Positions 23,711 through 35,880 of a stretch of 64,000 bases of DNA are shown piece by piece; position 1 is the stretch's first letter; each line of letters opens with the position of its first letter. The notes under the pieces were generated by a model, which searched no databases, had not been told where the DNA came from, and saw only the letters and a program-made list of their open reading frames with translations. A program made the position numbers and the translations under genes. The stretch is from Diorhabda sublineata (Eukaryota; Arthropoda; Insecta; Coleoptera; Chrysomelidae). The DNA lies in contig NC_079476.1 in the NCBI RefSeq assembly GCF_026230105.1, forward strand, positions 10,988,709 through 11,052,708, read 5' to 3'.

Positions 23711-24690
23711 TTGAAATACAAGTTTTATAAGGTAAACCAGACATTTTGAATTCTGGCGGTTAGTGCGAATTCAATAAAGTACATTTCAACATTTATGGAA
23801 AAAAGTTAGATTAAGAATATTCACATCAAGCATAGAGGTTCCCTCGATACAGTAAATTAATTACCAAAGAATCTGTTACTGTTATTTAGTAATTATTTAG
23901 TCGTAGCTATTTTGTTCGAATTGAACCAATATACTCAATTCATCAATCTCACTTACTAATACCAAGAGGGCTAATTACCTCCTAACACAAAGAACTATGA
24001 AAAATTTATTTATTTCAGCTTGCCGATATTTGAAATGAGACTTTATCTGCTGTTCCAATAATTCTATGGATACAATGATTCACTTTAACACAAAATACAA
24101 ATAGTTGTGTAAAGTTTATTAACGTATTTGGAATATACTCGGAATTCTTATCTCTCAAACCAAAACATGCATGTTTTTGTTGGGGGAATATAGTTTTAGA
24201 AAATAATTAGTCATTTGATAATTTTGTTTAGTTTAAGTCATATGGACAGAACAGTACAATGTATTTATAAAAACGTGACTCCCCGTAATTCATATTTATC
24301 TAAAGACAATTATACATTCATACAGTATGTTCGGAAGAAGCAAAAGGTACTTATTAGGTATTGTGCAATGCGCATGTATAAATTTACAAAAGAACCTAGG
24401 TATGATGAAATGAGTAAAAACAGCAAAGGATAAATAGTTGGATTGAGCTTATGCAAAACAAGTAAAAGAGAGAATGGTTATGATATTTGGTAGGTATTGT
24501 GGTAATCAACCCCCTTCACATAAGATTATGGAATTTAGAAGAGAAAGAAAAATCAGTTTCAACCTAAAATACACATACACCCAATAATAACAGAATGCAC
24601 AAACTCATTTTAAATTTTTTTAAAATATTAGTAGTGTCGGGAATCAATTGTAGGCGCCTATGGGAATGAAATACTATAACAAATATTACG
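23711..24690. other. Unassigned AT-rich intergenic DNA
   Basis: A 72-codon plus frame at 24215-24433 is open but unrecognised. Nothing else is seen. Confidence 0.5.
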
Positions 24691-24694
24691 TTGA

Positions 24695-24910
24695 ATTATG
24701 CTAAGCAAATACTATAGCGTTATTTTGACGAAACGACAGATGTTGCCACGCATCACAAATGTCTATTGACTCACAAGAAAGTTTGGTAGGATTCATTGAC
24801 TGTCATGCTAGTAATTAAGGAAGTACGACGCATGAGACCAACTTTGGTGGTGAAGTACTGGATAATACTATAACAACATTATAGGGGCTGATACATGCAA
24901 CTTATTGTTA
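24695..24910 (+). pseudogene. hAT-like transposase fragment with FDETTDV block
   Basis: At 24724 the frame reads FDETTDVATHHKCLLTHKK. Nearby frames give DSFVGFIDCHA-like text and GGEVLDNTI. 'DETTD' followed by a beta-strand block and 'VGF.D' is the conserved centre of hAT-type transposases and the THAP0-like proteins derived from them; the Asp is part of the catalytic triad. The copy breaks off into a (TA)n tract at 25013. It is a different region from the 3180-3850 remnant, so I cannot say whether they are the same family. Confidence 0.55.
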
Positions 24911-25009
24911 GGTGAACAAAACGGAACTGTTTCAGTAGTGATGATGCTGTTCTTCATATGTAATTGTGTCTTTATACCGTATACATTTATACCGTATAAG
25001 TTTGTTTGA

Positions 25010-25012
<3 letters not shown>

Positions 25013-25081
<69 letters not shown>

Positions 25082-25101
25082 ATATAAATATATATATAAA
25101 T
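25013..25101. repeat. (TA)n microsatellite
   Basis: Alternating TA with two AAA/TTT interruptions. Frames through it on both strands encode only Tyr-Ile runs. Confidence 0.95.
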
Positions 25102-27800
25102 TCTTTCCAAAACTCTTTCTACATTTATTCCAAATTCTCCACTATTTCTCGTTGTCTCTTTCCATTTAGTAACTGCTACGAGAAAGATCAAGTCTATTGA
25201 TCTTCCTACACGTTTTTTTTCGCAATCAGGTTTTTATATAGCATGATTTTAAGTACTACCTCTTTCTTTAAACCTTCCAGGTATTCCAGCTGTTGCTCTT
25301 TTAAAAAACATGTTATATTCGGGCCACTGTTTATCACATATTTTTCAGTTTTCTATTGGTTCTTCCTCTTATTGTTTTATGTGTTGCCTCCGCCGTATAT
25401 TGTTTTCACAACTTTACTTTCATGTCGTTTCGTCTTTTGTATCTTCATTTGATTGTTTCACAAGCACATGTTGAAGTAGTTCTGTTGTATATACTGTTTC
25501 TTGAATCATTTTTGGATCAAATTAATATAGAATACCGTATATATTATTACGATTCGCTAACCTAGATTCTATGCTTTTCGTGGCCTTCCTCTTATATAGT
25601 TTTTTCCTATATTAACTCTATAAAATTTTTCTGATCCTTTTAAAGAAATATTGTTTGCCACCACCGTTAATTATTTTGCTTCATCATTTTGTTATTACCT
25701 CCTTTTTATTTCATTTTCATTGGTTTCAGTCCAAAATGGACAAATTAATTCCTCACCATTTGTAATTCCTTCCTTAACTTGTTATCGGTGTTAATTATCT
25801 GCGAGCGCTTGACATTGTTTTTAGTGTTCTGCTGTCAATATTCCACTTTTTCTTGTTAGTTAGTGAAAAACTCAACTCATGCTCTGTGGATATGAGATTT
25901 TCTTGTGATCACCCGCTATTGGATTATTTGAATCAATATACATGGGATATACGTACAATATATATTTCTTAATATTTAAACGTCCTTCGGGCTTGTTAAA
26001 CATTTCGTATTATTCCTCGAGTTTTTTTGTTCAATTTCTCACTAAGAATTTCGCTGAATACGTTGAAAAGTTAGTGGAGATGGACCTGCCATTTTAAGTG
26101 AAGATAGTTGAAGTGAGAACATCTAATAGGCTGGAATATTCTTAGGTCACCAAATAGATTTTCATCACATTTTTCACCAATAATATATAATGGAAATAAG
26201 GAGAAACGATCCGATAAATCCGACGTCGACAGTAATCTGGCAAATATAGCCTAGGGATAAAAAGCTGAAGGAAGATATCACAAATTGTCAGACTTCTAAC
26301 TAAAATTCTGTTCACACATTTCTATTAATAGCTAATGTGGTACGTGTGCGTCAAATGAAATCTGTATAACAACTAAAATGATGTATGTAAAGGGGTTCGA
26401 CTATGTAGACTAATTGACATCGTAAAATGGTATAAGCAAAGAAAAAGAAAAATGGCACCCCCAAATAAACCGAAAAAAAACAGGCTTGCACGCTTAGCTC
26501 TCAGTTGAAATTCAGCAAGAAAAGGAAGTATTCCCAAAATATTGAGGACCAGTTGGCAATCGACCTCAGAAAGTATATAAAAGCAACCTGAGAATGAACA
26601 AAGTGAAATAAATGAGAAACACAATGTTTACTCAATTTTCAAAGAGACATCGATTAATAAAATAATAGTTTTATTATTGAAATGTGTTGATTTGTAAACA
26701 TCCAAAAATATTGCTATTCGTTAACCGATATTCAGTCTGCGACTAGTCGCATCTATTTCTCAAACAATCAATTGAACATAATAGTGAACAATTAATAACA
26801 ATAAGGTATTGAAATACTCCAGAGTCGTGACATAATCCATTGAATTTGATTATGAACAAATGAGATAAAATGGAACTGCTACATTTATTTGTAGTATTTG
26901 AGTATATAATATTAGTAGGCACAATTAGGAATGAATAAATAGACTTAACAAAAAGATTCTTTTTCTGAAGTTTTTACAGAATTCTCTTATTGCTCGATTA
27001 GATATATCTAGATTATTATAGAAAAGAAGATGCGTTCGAAGATAGTAGTACAGAAGCGAGGCATGATAATATTGAGATAATTGCGAAATAGACTCGTTTT
27101 ATTTTGTATATGCAAAGACTAATTTTCTATATAGACCAGGTAACACGAAATTTTAAATCAGAAATAATAAATAAGAAAAATAAGAAATAGATATTAGAAC
27201 AACACTTCTACCAGAAAAAATATGATTTCATCATCTCATTGGTTATACCGCAACATGATTTTGTATCTTGATTGTCTATAATTGAAAACACGATTTTTTT
27301 ATTCCAAGAGATATCATTTTTCATTACAGTCTCTCTGGAACTTGAAACACTTGTTCCAGTAATGTCTTAATTTATTAATTCCATCACTCAATGGGAATCT
27401 GGTAGTTTGTAGAAATACACATATATCACATTCATTATCTCTTCGTTTCAACCCAACCTTCTTGCCGATTCAGATTTGATGTACGGGGCTCGCACCACTC
27501 CTAAATCTCTCTTTTCAATGCGGGATCACGGCAGTAGATCCAAATTTCTCATACAGTTTTAAAACGTACAAAAATCGTACAGATATTTCTCGCATAAGAT
27601 GCCCAGGACCTTATTAAATCGTCTTGATAAATTGTTATATTAATCGCATTGATTTTTTTTTGCTATTATCAAAGGAGGTTGTCATATTGGATCATTCAAC
27701 TTGAATTTCAAAAATGGTCTCAATCAATTTATTGGCTGTTAAACCAACCTTGGCCTTCGATAAACTAACTGCTTGGACTATTTGGTCTGTGATGTGATGT
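25102..27800. other. Unassigned AT-rich DNA, possible LINE-derived stretch
   Basis: The minus strand of 25130-25760 has a Lys/Glu-rich composition with a lone RGRPRKA, a phrase found near the C-terminus of some insect LINEs. I could not string further motifs together, so it is not called. The rest (25760-27800) holds nothing I recognise. Confidence 0.35.
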
Positions 27801-27945
27801 GGATACACAAATGTGGCGCAAAACTCACAGAAAGCTTTCTAATGAAGTGATCCTGTCAAATTGAGAACATTTAACTATGTGATATGCCTATGGCTTGCAC
27901 AATCTGTGTCTGGCAGCACTAAAAATTAATGGCTTTCAATTCCAC
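27801..27945 (+). repeat. Direct repeat unit 1 flanking a MITE
   Basis: Starts GGATACACAAATGT, contains CAGAAAGCTTTCTAATGAAG and ends CTTTCAATTCCAC. Unit 2 at 28159-28278 has the same order with small indels. Confidence 0.8.
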
Positions 27946-28158
27946 GATTGACACATGCGCAGAAGGGTTTCTGTGGAAAAAGTATACAAATGCATCATTT
28001 TTATCAAAAAACCTAACCTAAAAAAATTACTAAATTTTCATTTTATTTATTCATTAATAATGCATTTGCATACTTTTTCCACAGAAGCCATTCTGAGCAA
28101 GCGTCAACCAACATGACTTTTCACACACACATAGATTTTGATGAGGTCTATCGAAAAT
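27946..28158. mobile_element. Inverted-repeat MITE, copy A
   Basis: The left arm GATTGACACATGCGCAGAAG and the right arm, reverse-complemented, which holds GTTGACGCTTGCTCAGAATG, pair over about 55 bases and meet around an AATGCAT core. The element is homologous to 32273-32615 but has lost the outer part of its left arm. It sits between two direct copies of an unrelated 120-145-bp unit. Confidence 0.75.
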
Positions 28159-28278
28159 GGATACACAAATGTAACGCACAACACAACAACGCACACAGAA
28201 AGCTTTCTAATGAAGTGATCCTGTCAAATTGAGACCATTTAGCTATGTGATCTAAAAAGTAATGTCTTTCAATTCCAC
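28159..28278 (+). repeat. Direct repeat unit 2 flanking a MITE
   Basis: A second copy of 27801-27945, diverged by small indels; it shares AAGTGATCCTGTCAAATTGA. Confidence 0.8.
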
Positions 28279-28386
28279 TAGTATCCACTGTAAAAAAATT
28301 GTATATTAGCGCGCAGTACGAGCTGTACACTGCTATGAAAATTGAAAGTTAGCAGTGTTCTCATTTTTAATGTACCAAATATCTGT

Positions 28387-28467
28387 TTCCAGTACTAAAT
28401 TAGTACTAAATATTGATCTATAAAACGAGTGATTCTGCCGACTTGACCTTTCTAGCTTTACAGACGT
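28387..28467. mobile_element. Solo terminal repeat of the MULE family
   Basis: Ends CTAGCTTTACAGACGT and contains GCCGACTTGACCTTT, matching the inverted complement of the left end of the element at 6059-7254 more closely than its right end. No partner end or matching 9-bp duplication was found, so this is a truncated copy. Confidence 0.7.
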
Positions 28468-29873
28468 CTGAAGATTTCGATTCTTTTCTCACTGAACTGT
28501 CAAATTTCGAAACAAATTCTGTCTGGGATACTTCTTGAATGGGAATCCTCACAAAACTGAAACCATGAGCTTTCAAGTAGAAAATTACCATTACTCTTAT
28601 TAAACTTTGCATCTCTGAGAAAATAAATGATTTTTATGACTGAATACTTTCTTATTATAAATGGTTTTTAAAAATTGATATAAATGTACCCAATTATGTA
28701 CTTAGTAATTTTGCTTTTCAGCAAGTATGTAACTTACAAATTAGTACTGCTGGTTGTGGTTCTTTCAATTAATAAGGCTTGAGTTGAGCCCAAGTAATCG
28801 AGACCCCTCACGAAGATTAACAAACATCCCATTTTTGAAATGGTCCATTTTACACCCCCGTGAATAAAGAAAAAAAATTAAGCTACATTGTAATATATAA
28901 AATAAAAATGCTACACCTGATAAACACATGTTTTTGACACAATATAGAATTTCAGAAAATCTTTTTTTTAATTATACCTAGGTGTATATAGTTATTTTAA
29001 ATCATTCACATCTATAATTTTGGTAAGCCATTGGGAGAATTCAAAATAATTATGCTATATAAAACAAGAATTAATCCACACTCATTATTTACCTATAGCA
29101 GGACTACATAGTAGCCCAAATAAGGTGCAAAAAGCTATGATACTTTCATAATTTCACCTCACTACCCTTTGTGTAAAATGTTTTTACAATGTCTGTGAAT
29201 ACAATAAACTACCCGTTTTATAATAGGTACAAAATGACACAGAAATCAAACAAGAATAATATTAAAAGCCACTAATAATCCCAACAAGCATTCAATTTAA
29301 TGTAGTCGCTCCACTATTTGGACTTGAAATTGAATTCCACAACTACTTTAAATCGGTAAACGTGCGCGTGCGCTATCCTATGCCGCTCCTTTAAATAAGT
29401 TCCTTTTGCATCTTTCTTATAATTTTTTTTCTCCGTCCTACTGAGACATCTGTATCTAGTATTTATTTTGAGTTCCCATGGTAGTTTAAAATCAATTTGC
29501 ATTCCGTTTACTCATGATAGAGAATATATCTAACCATATTTTTGGTTTACCTTCCTCTGCATATTTTCTATATTAATTAGGACATTAACATGCTGAGAAA
29601 GAAATAGTAGGATATCAATTTACGTATGTAACTAATTACCATGTTTTAATTGAAGATGTAATACAAATCATAAAAAGTATTTGATATTTATTTTTACTTT
29701 AAACACATAGTTCACATGCCCTCCGTATACATTTTTTCCATAGAGTTCAAATTTTTTATAATAATTACCAAGAATACAGCGATTAAATAGTTCAAAGCAC
29801 GAATATATGTATAGGTATATTTAACTGTAGGATTTAGTAAATAAACGTAAATATCGATTTGTTAACATATCAA

Positions 29874-29875
<2 letters not shown>
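28468..29875. other. Unassigned AT-rich intergenic DNA
   Basis: Nothing recognised. A 62-codon minus frame at 29314-29502 has no family resemblance. Confidence 0.5.

Positions 29876-29944
<69 letters not shown>
29876..29944. repeat. (TA)n microsatellite
   Basis: Uninterrupted alternating TA. Confidence 0.95.
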
Positions 29945-29948
<4 letters not shown>

Positions 29949-30039
29949 CCTTTTAAATGGTATTCCAATATTCATATTTACTGTAATGAACAAATATATT
30001 CGAGCTTTCTTTATTGCCATAAATCACTGCGTATGGCTA

Positions 30040-31260
30040 TGTTTTTTTCTTTACCTTTATTAAATTCTTATGTATTTCAGCTACCTCTGTAATCTGGTCT
30101 ATTCTATCCTATTGTTGATCTTATGTCTAACGTTTTAAGTCCTTAATTTTCCAATGTCTCATCTAACGTAGTTTTCCACCTCATCCTTGACAATCCTCAG
30201 GTCAAACTTCAATGGCTCTCCAATTTTTCACTTTTTCTTTACGAAATCCGATTACCGTCTCTCTACGTGTCGATATCATTTGCAGCCTCTGGGATTTTAT
30301 CAATTCAACTATGTCATTATCCTTATCCAAGTTCCTTATTCACTAACCTTCTATTATCATTTTTATCTATTTTCTTTGCCCCTTATTTTCCTTTCTTAAA
30401 GTATAAAGTTTTCTTTCTCTCTCTATCTTCGTAAGACACATAGTTTGCATATATGATAACAGGTGTAAGGCCGCTTGACATGATGCAATACAACGTGCAA
30501 TGCAATGCGAGACGCAATATTTCTTGATATAAATCATGCGCAGATGAAGTTCATCTGATTGTTTAGCAAGATCTTGACATTATCTTTTTTGTGCCATTTT
30601 TATTGCGTGCAAGTCGCAATCTAGTTATTTCTGGCTTAACAGCTGACTTTCGTAACTTAACTTAGTAATTTTCATTGCTAACTAGATACAAAATATTAGA
30701 TAACATTTGAGGTTAGGAATTTGTTTATTTTAGTGTTTTAAAAGACTTGCATGGAATTTATTGCACCTTGTATAGCATTATGTCAAGCGGCCTTAATGGC
30801 TGTTGTAGATTTTTAACTTGGTTTTGGTACTTAATCTATTTATTTACTATGGTGCCTTTGTACTTAAAGATCTTCACTTAACAAAACTTAACTTTCCTAT
30901 TTTTACAGTACTTCAATTTATCTTTTTTTCCTCCAATTATCATGTAATTGATCGAAATAAACATACAAAATCGTTTATTTTTAATCCTATTCTGGTTTCC
31001 TCTACTATCCTGAGTGGTCGCTTTTTCTTGCACATTTTAATTTCTTGCTATGCCATCCGCATATGTCACTAAGTGGTCGTATGTTTTGCACTAACCCTTT
31101 TAATGGTAGCTTCTTTCATTATTCTTGTTGGCAATAGCGTATCCCTGTTTCTACTTCTATCTCTGTTGTCAAACCGGTTAGTACTTCCAATTTTGATCTT
31201 TCCATTTTCATTTTTGTGAATTTCAAAGTTGGCATTTCTATATTTTTCATGTCCCTTATT
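30040..31260 (-). pseudogene. LINE reverse transcriptase remnant, split by a MITE
   Basis: Read on the minus strand: LTTEIEVETGIR near 31185 (palm region before the catalytic box); TYADGIARN near 31055, the tyrosine-Ala-Asp-Asp box with its second Asp changed to Gly; FKYKGTIVNK near 30845; IYNSH near 30800. A 326-bp MITE interrupts here. The frame resumes with PVIIYANYVS at about 30460, then IVELIKSQRLQ near 30315 and RMRWKTTLDETLEN near 30185, the usual LINE C-terminus. Removing the MITE brings IYNSH next to PVIIYAN, as in the family, apart from one base of frame. Many stops remain. The style is close to the plus-strand LINE at 20340-21830. Confidence 0.7.
30468..30793. mobile_element. 326-bp MITE with AGGCCGCTTGACAT ends, TA target
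   Basis: The left end AGGCCGCTTGACATGATGC and the reverse-complemented right end AGGCCGCTTGACATAATGC match with one difference, and similarity extends to about 35 bases (ATACAA-GTGCAAT). TA flanks both sides (30466-30467 and 30794-30795), suggesting a Tc1/mariner-type target duplication. It has no coding capacity and sits inside a LINE remnant. Confidence 0.8.
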
Positions 31261-32272
31261 CCATTTCTCTGTTTATTTTATATTAAAAAACCTTTTACTG
31301 GAAATAGATGTTTTATTGTTAAATTTCAATCACAAAACAACCCGTGTTTAATCACTTGTTACTGAGTAATTGAGTTATAGCAAAAGTAAAGCATAGTGAA
31401 TTTGAATTCATCTGCGCATGCTGTAATTAGTTATTCAGGAATATTCAGCCATTCTCCTTCTACAGCATGAACAAATTCTTGAATACCCTTTGGAATATAA
31501 GTGCTTTAACTGCTCTGGCAAGCCTGTTCCAAGAATGTTTATTATCGAACCTCTCAATTTTAGAATACTGGTACAACAGTTCAACTATCATTTAGGAGAG
31601 ACATTCTGGTTTTCTCTGAGGAAGAATATGACTTATCTGATCTTGTGTCTAATACAGTTAAAACGTTTGGTGCACATGCTGTAATTGAGGAAATATTATT
31701 GGTCATCGGCATCTAAAATCTGTCTCAGGACTGGTACTGCTACATAGTGGAATTTCTGTTTATAGAGTCATACATAGTCATTTTGCTGATAGTAGAGAAC
31801 ACACCACCTATCGCTTTGAGGTTTGTCCTGAATTGAATTTCATATTCCCACAATTTTGTTGTTGTGTGGTGAATAAAGATAAATCTATGTGGGTATATGA
31901 ATATATTATAGCTCTTAAACAAAATTAGCATTAGTAAAACATCATATTTCCAAATTCAAAATTTTAAACTTTTTTCCGTGAAGAGAGTTTGAAAAATTAT
32001 TTGTTTGGTAAAAGAAAGCAATACAATTTCTATTAGGCTGAGAAAAACCTGTAGCATATGTTCTCTGTAAGTCTACACTATGTAAAGGTTAGAGACTTTA
32101 AAAAATAGGGGGTGAAAAGAATGGATTTACATAAAATGTTATTCTCCATATTAAGAAATAAAAAAAGCGGTAGGTACTTCTGCCTAGACAATGGTAAAAT
32201 ATCTTAGGGAACGCACACTATCAGCTTCATCTAACATATTGTATTTATTCTGTGAGTTGAATTGGTACATAA
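31261..32272. other. Unassigned AT-rich intergenic DNA
   Basis: Open frames at 31490-31684 plus and 31740-31931 minus are unrecognised. Nothing else is seen. Confidence 0.5.
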
Positions 32273-32615
32273 CTCAGGAAGGCTAACAGATATCGAACCA
32301 TGGATAGATAACTGTTCGATAGATCTCATCAAGAACTATCTGTGTGTGAAAAGTCATGATGATTGACGCACGCGCAGAAGAGTTTCAGTGGAAAAATATA
32401 CAAATGCATCATTTTTATTACAAAACCTGATCTTACAAAAATTACTAAATTTTCATTTTATCTATTGATTTTTCGTGAAAATAATGCATTTGCATACTTT
32501 TTCCACAGAAACCCTTCTGCGCAAGCGCCAATCAACATGACTTCTTACACAGATAGATCTTGAGGAGGTCTATCGAACAGTTATCCATGGTTGGATATCT
32601 GTTAGCCTCCCTGAG
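32273..32615. mobile_element. Long-inverted-repeat MITE, copy B (fuller)
   Basis: Arms of about 130 bases: the left starts CTCAGGAAGGCTAACAGATA and the right, reverse-complemented, starts CTCAGGGAGGCTAACAGATA. They share AACTGTTCGATAGA, ATCTATCTGTGT and the GCGCAGAAG block, and meet at an ATGCAT core. ATAA lies on both outer sides (32269-32272 and 32616-32619), a possible 4-base target duplication. It has no coding capacity. Copy A is at 27946-28158. Confidence 0.8.
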
Positions 32616-33392
32616 ATAATGTCCACTTCCGGTATTTCTGGAAGTAATTTTTTCCGCATAAAATAAATATGATAAATCGATTTGTAGTGATATCAGTGGT
32701 CTATGTATAGAGTTTTATGATTTTCGGTGTGGGGTGGCTTATTATATTTGGCCACTATTTTTCTCGAAATTCTTAAATACATGTATTTATATGTATATAA
32801 GTCATAGATTTTCAGTCAGGAAAAAATACTGTTTCAAAACTTATGCCACTATTTTTAATAGAGTGTTAACAATTTTCATTGGGTAATTTATAATTATTAA
32901 CCCTCTACATATTTGACTATTACGTAATTTTATAAATTAATTTCAAACATACCATTCACTAGTAGATACATCAAGTATCAAAATTATTTTCTGCGTGTAT
33001 CTCCTAAACTTATTTCCGTAAATCCGTTCACAGTTCATAACTGTATTACTAGCCTGCGGTCTGTAACAACAATAACCTATTGTTCATTTTTTTGTTGATT
33101 TATCTTAACGTTAGAAAATATTTTACAGAAATTTAAATGCTGATGCTCTTTTATTTATAAACCAGTTTGGAGACTGTAAACGAACCTTTAGGGATATTAT
33201 TTAATTATTAATCATACCACAGATAAAATAAACAATTTTATTGTAATTTGCAGTAGTGTTTGTGCATCGCAACACAAATATTTTATTGAGGTGCATAAAA
33301 ATTTCTTTTATTTTATTTGTTATTTTGAATTATTTGCTTTACGGAAAGATTTTATTAAATAACTACTTTTATACGAAGATTGCTACTTAATT
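32616..33392. other. Unassigned AT-rich intergenic DNA
   Basis: Nothing recognised on either strand. Confidence 0.5.
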
Positions 33393-33640
33393 TTGAGATA
33401 TGGCAACACTGATGTGAGTAACAATCGCCCAAGACGAATTATTCTCCACCACGATAATGGAAACTCTCACACATCAATTCAAACAAAAACAATCTTAAAC
33501 AGTCAAAACTCCGAAATAATGGGTTATCCGCCGTACAGTCCTTGTTTGGCACCTAAGGATTTCTTCTTATTCCTTCAGATCAAAAATATTCATTCATTTT
33601 ACCTCCATAGAAATACAACACAATCAAATGATCATTAAAT
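33393..33640 (+). pseudogene. mariner transposase catalytic-core fragment
   Basis: An open stretch contains RRIILHHDNGNSHTS and MGYPPYSPCLAPKDFFLFLQ; the two Asp are separated by 34 residues, as in mariner. The block is of the LHHDN type, unlike the FFQDN type at 13.4 and 54.3 kb, so a second mariner subfamily is present. 'SPDLAP' reads SPCLAP, but that Asp is not one of the triad. The first catalytic Asp region and the C-terminus are missing; the tail at 19094-19246 is from the same subfamily but is a separate fragment. Confidence 0.85.
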
Positions 33641-35400
33641 AAGCAACATAACACATTGACGCCACAACGTTTATGAAAACGTGTTTTCAAACACGGGTAG
33701 ATTTTCCTTCGGCCACTGGATGTTATATTTAATCACTATATCGTTGAATTTTTCATTCTGTATTTGATATGGCCTTAAGCCACAATGTCTGTTACACATC
33801 AGTTCTAAACTCTGATAAAAATCATTAGGCCGCAGAACTTGGACTTATTGAAATTCAAAGTATGATATTCTGATTGTTTCAAAACCCTCTACACAAGGAT
33901 TTTAGTTAATACCTATTTAATCCCTCCTTCGCACGGGATTGGGATGATAATTTATTGTCAAGACTAAAAGTAAATCACGTTTCTATGTAACAAAATGATT
34001 GAAACTATAATTGTTATGTTATTAGAGATAACGCAAAGTTTAATGCCATCCCAAGTACAATAATAGAGAGAAATAAATAACTATTTTCTCTTTTTTTGTA
34101 ATTTATCAAAATTTTAGACCAATGCGATATTAGTAACATTAATTTTCAAATAAAGGTAATAGTAATTTTTATTGTTACTTTAAATAAGTTATTGAATGCA
34201 AACGATAACTATCAAACATCGAAGAAAACTCCAATTTTCCGATGACGTAACGTGTCAAGAAAGTCTAAAAAGTTAACAGTTGGAGCCAAATATAACGAAT
34301 ATCAAATTGTGGGTGAATTTGTTGCTAAATGAAACATTTACCAAAAAAATTGTCCTTCCAAATTGTTGTCCCAGCCCAATCCTTACAATTAAATAGATGG
34401 CTTGCAATTAAAAAAAGGTTATAATATCTGAAAGTTATAGAAACCAGAAATTGCCCTTGCATTTTAAAAGTAATATCTCGAATTCTGCTAGCTGAAAAAA
34501 TTTTGGGATACACTTTGGGATAAATGTACAATTTTTCCATACAATCATTATATACATTTGAAGATATCAAGCATGCCGAGCAATGAATTTAACTTCAACA
34601 AAAAACTATATGAAAATTAGTGAATAGTGTGAATGAATAATGTCAATAAATGTAAAATGACTGAAACAGATTGAAAAAGGGTGACGAGATGTGCATAAGT
34701 GCGAAATTGGACAAGAAAGAGCTCACAAATTTAATTTGGAAAAGTCAATTGTGTTAGAGAATGAGGAATGCTAAATAACAGTCAATCGATTCCGAATGAA
34801 TAAATAGAAAAACAGGGGAACAATTCAAGAAAATGGCTTATTTCATTAGAGTCAATTGTTGAAACGACTTAAATATTTTATGGGCAGGCAAATATTGTTT
34901 TAATTGTTAAGAGAGAATTAGGATATGACGATTGCTGCTGATAATTTTCTCTCAAAAATTGACATCTATATATAATTCATGTGATGTTTCCGTGAATTTT
35001 ATGTAGCTTAATTTTCATTAAATAGTGCACCTATAAAGGTCCAAAAAATGTTCTATTTCTCTTTTTTTTTCAATAGAATAATCTGTTACAGAATGAATAA
35101 TCCATGAATGACGATGTCAAAATAGATTTTTAAAACACTTCTTTTTTAATTAGCAAATTTCTCTTATTTTAGCTGATTCTAGGTGTACCACACAAAACGT
35201 TTTGAGGTATTTCTTGTCATCTATTGGTTATGAATTCTTCTCACTGAAAGTAATAGAATAATTGATGCTGGTGACAGGATAGAAATTAATCCGGATAATG
35301 AGTCAGGTAACGCTCTCGAATAATCGGGATATGTCTGGCAACGCTATCGAAAAAGATTAAGATGAAGAATGTTCGTGCTTCGGACACTCGTGTCTGTGTC
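33641..35400. other. Unassigned AT-rich intergenic DNA
   Basis: An 81-codon minus frame at 34325-34570 is open but unrecognised. Nothing else is seen. Confidence 0.5.
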
Positions 35401-35439
35401 ACGTCAACACGTGATCGAGTAGACACATTTTCAGGATGA

Positions 35440-35880
35440 ATAACCTATAAAAGTTCATGCTTCAAGAGTTTTTTGTTACGTCATATCTGCGTACGAACGT
35501 GGATTACGTAACTATGTTTACCGAATTTTAGCATCAATTTCCGAGCTCGCCGCTACCAAATCAATCAACAGTGTGGAAGATGTACCAGAAATTTTTAAAA
35601 ACGGGCTCTGTTGCCGACACGCCGGTATCTGTAACAATTAATGATTATGGAAACAGGGGAGCTGGCGTTAGTTGAGCAGCCGATCTGTAGTGGGTATGGG
35701 GAGAAATATCCGATCGTTCTTTACACGCTAAGTGCGCAGGAACCTTAATGTTTATTTTGGAGAATGGATAGGCAGGTTCGTTGAGTGGCGTGCACACACC
35801 CTTCCGACCTCCGAACTGTAATTTCAGGTTCCTTGGCTACTCCATGAAGTCTTTACTTGAAGCTGATGAATATTGCCCCG
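35440..35880 (+). pseudogene. Collapsed Tc1/mariner-type transposase copy
   Basis: At 35563-35630 the frame reads QSTVWKMYQKFLKTGSVADT, the second helix-turn-helix and linker of a Tc1-like transposase. The middle of the gene is missing. At 35759-35815 EWIGRFVEWRAHTLP corresponds to the 'RWIGRGGP..WPPRSPDL' segment just before the last catalytic residue, and YSMKSLLEADEYCP follows in another frame. It belongs to the same broad family as the element at 9001-10083 but not obviously the same copy type. Large deletion and frame changes make it dead. Confidence 0.55.

Noticed and set aside
24868..25200. Overlapping Tyr-Ile-rich frames on both strands
   Set aside because: They are translations of the (TA)n tract; the same applies at 21.3, 36.3 and 58.7 kb.
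25130..25760. Possible minus-strand LINE C-terminus (RGRPRK)
   Set aside because: Only one short phrase matched; no RT, thumb or tail motif could be connected to it.
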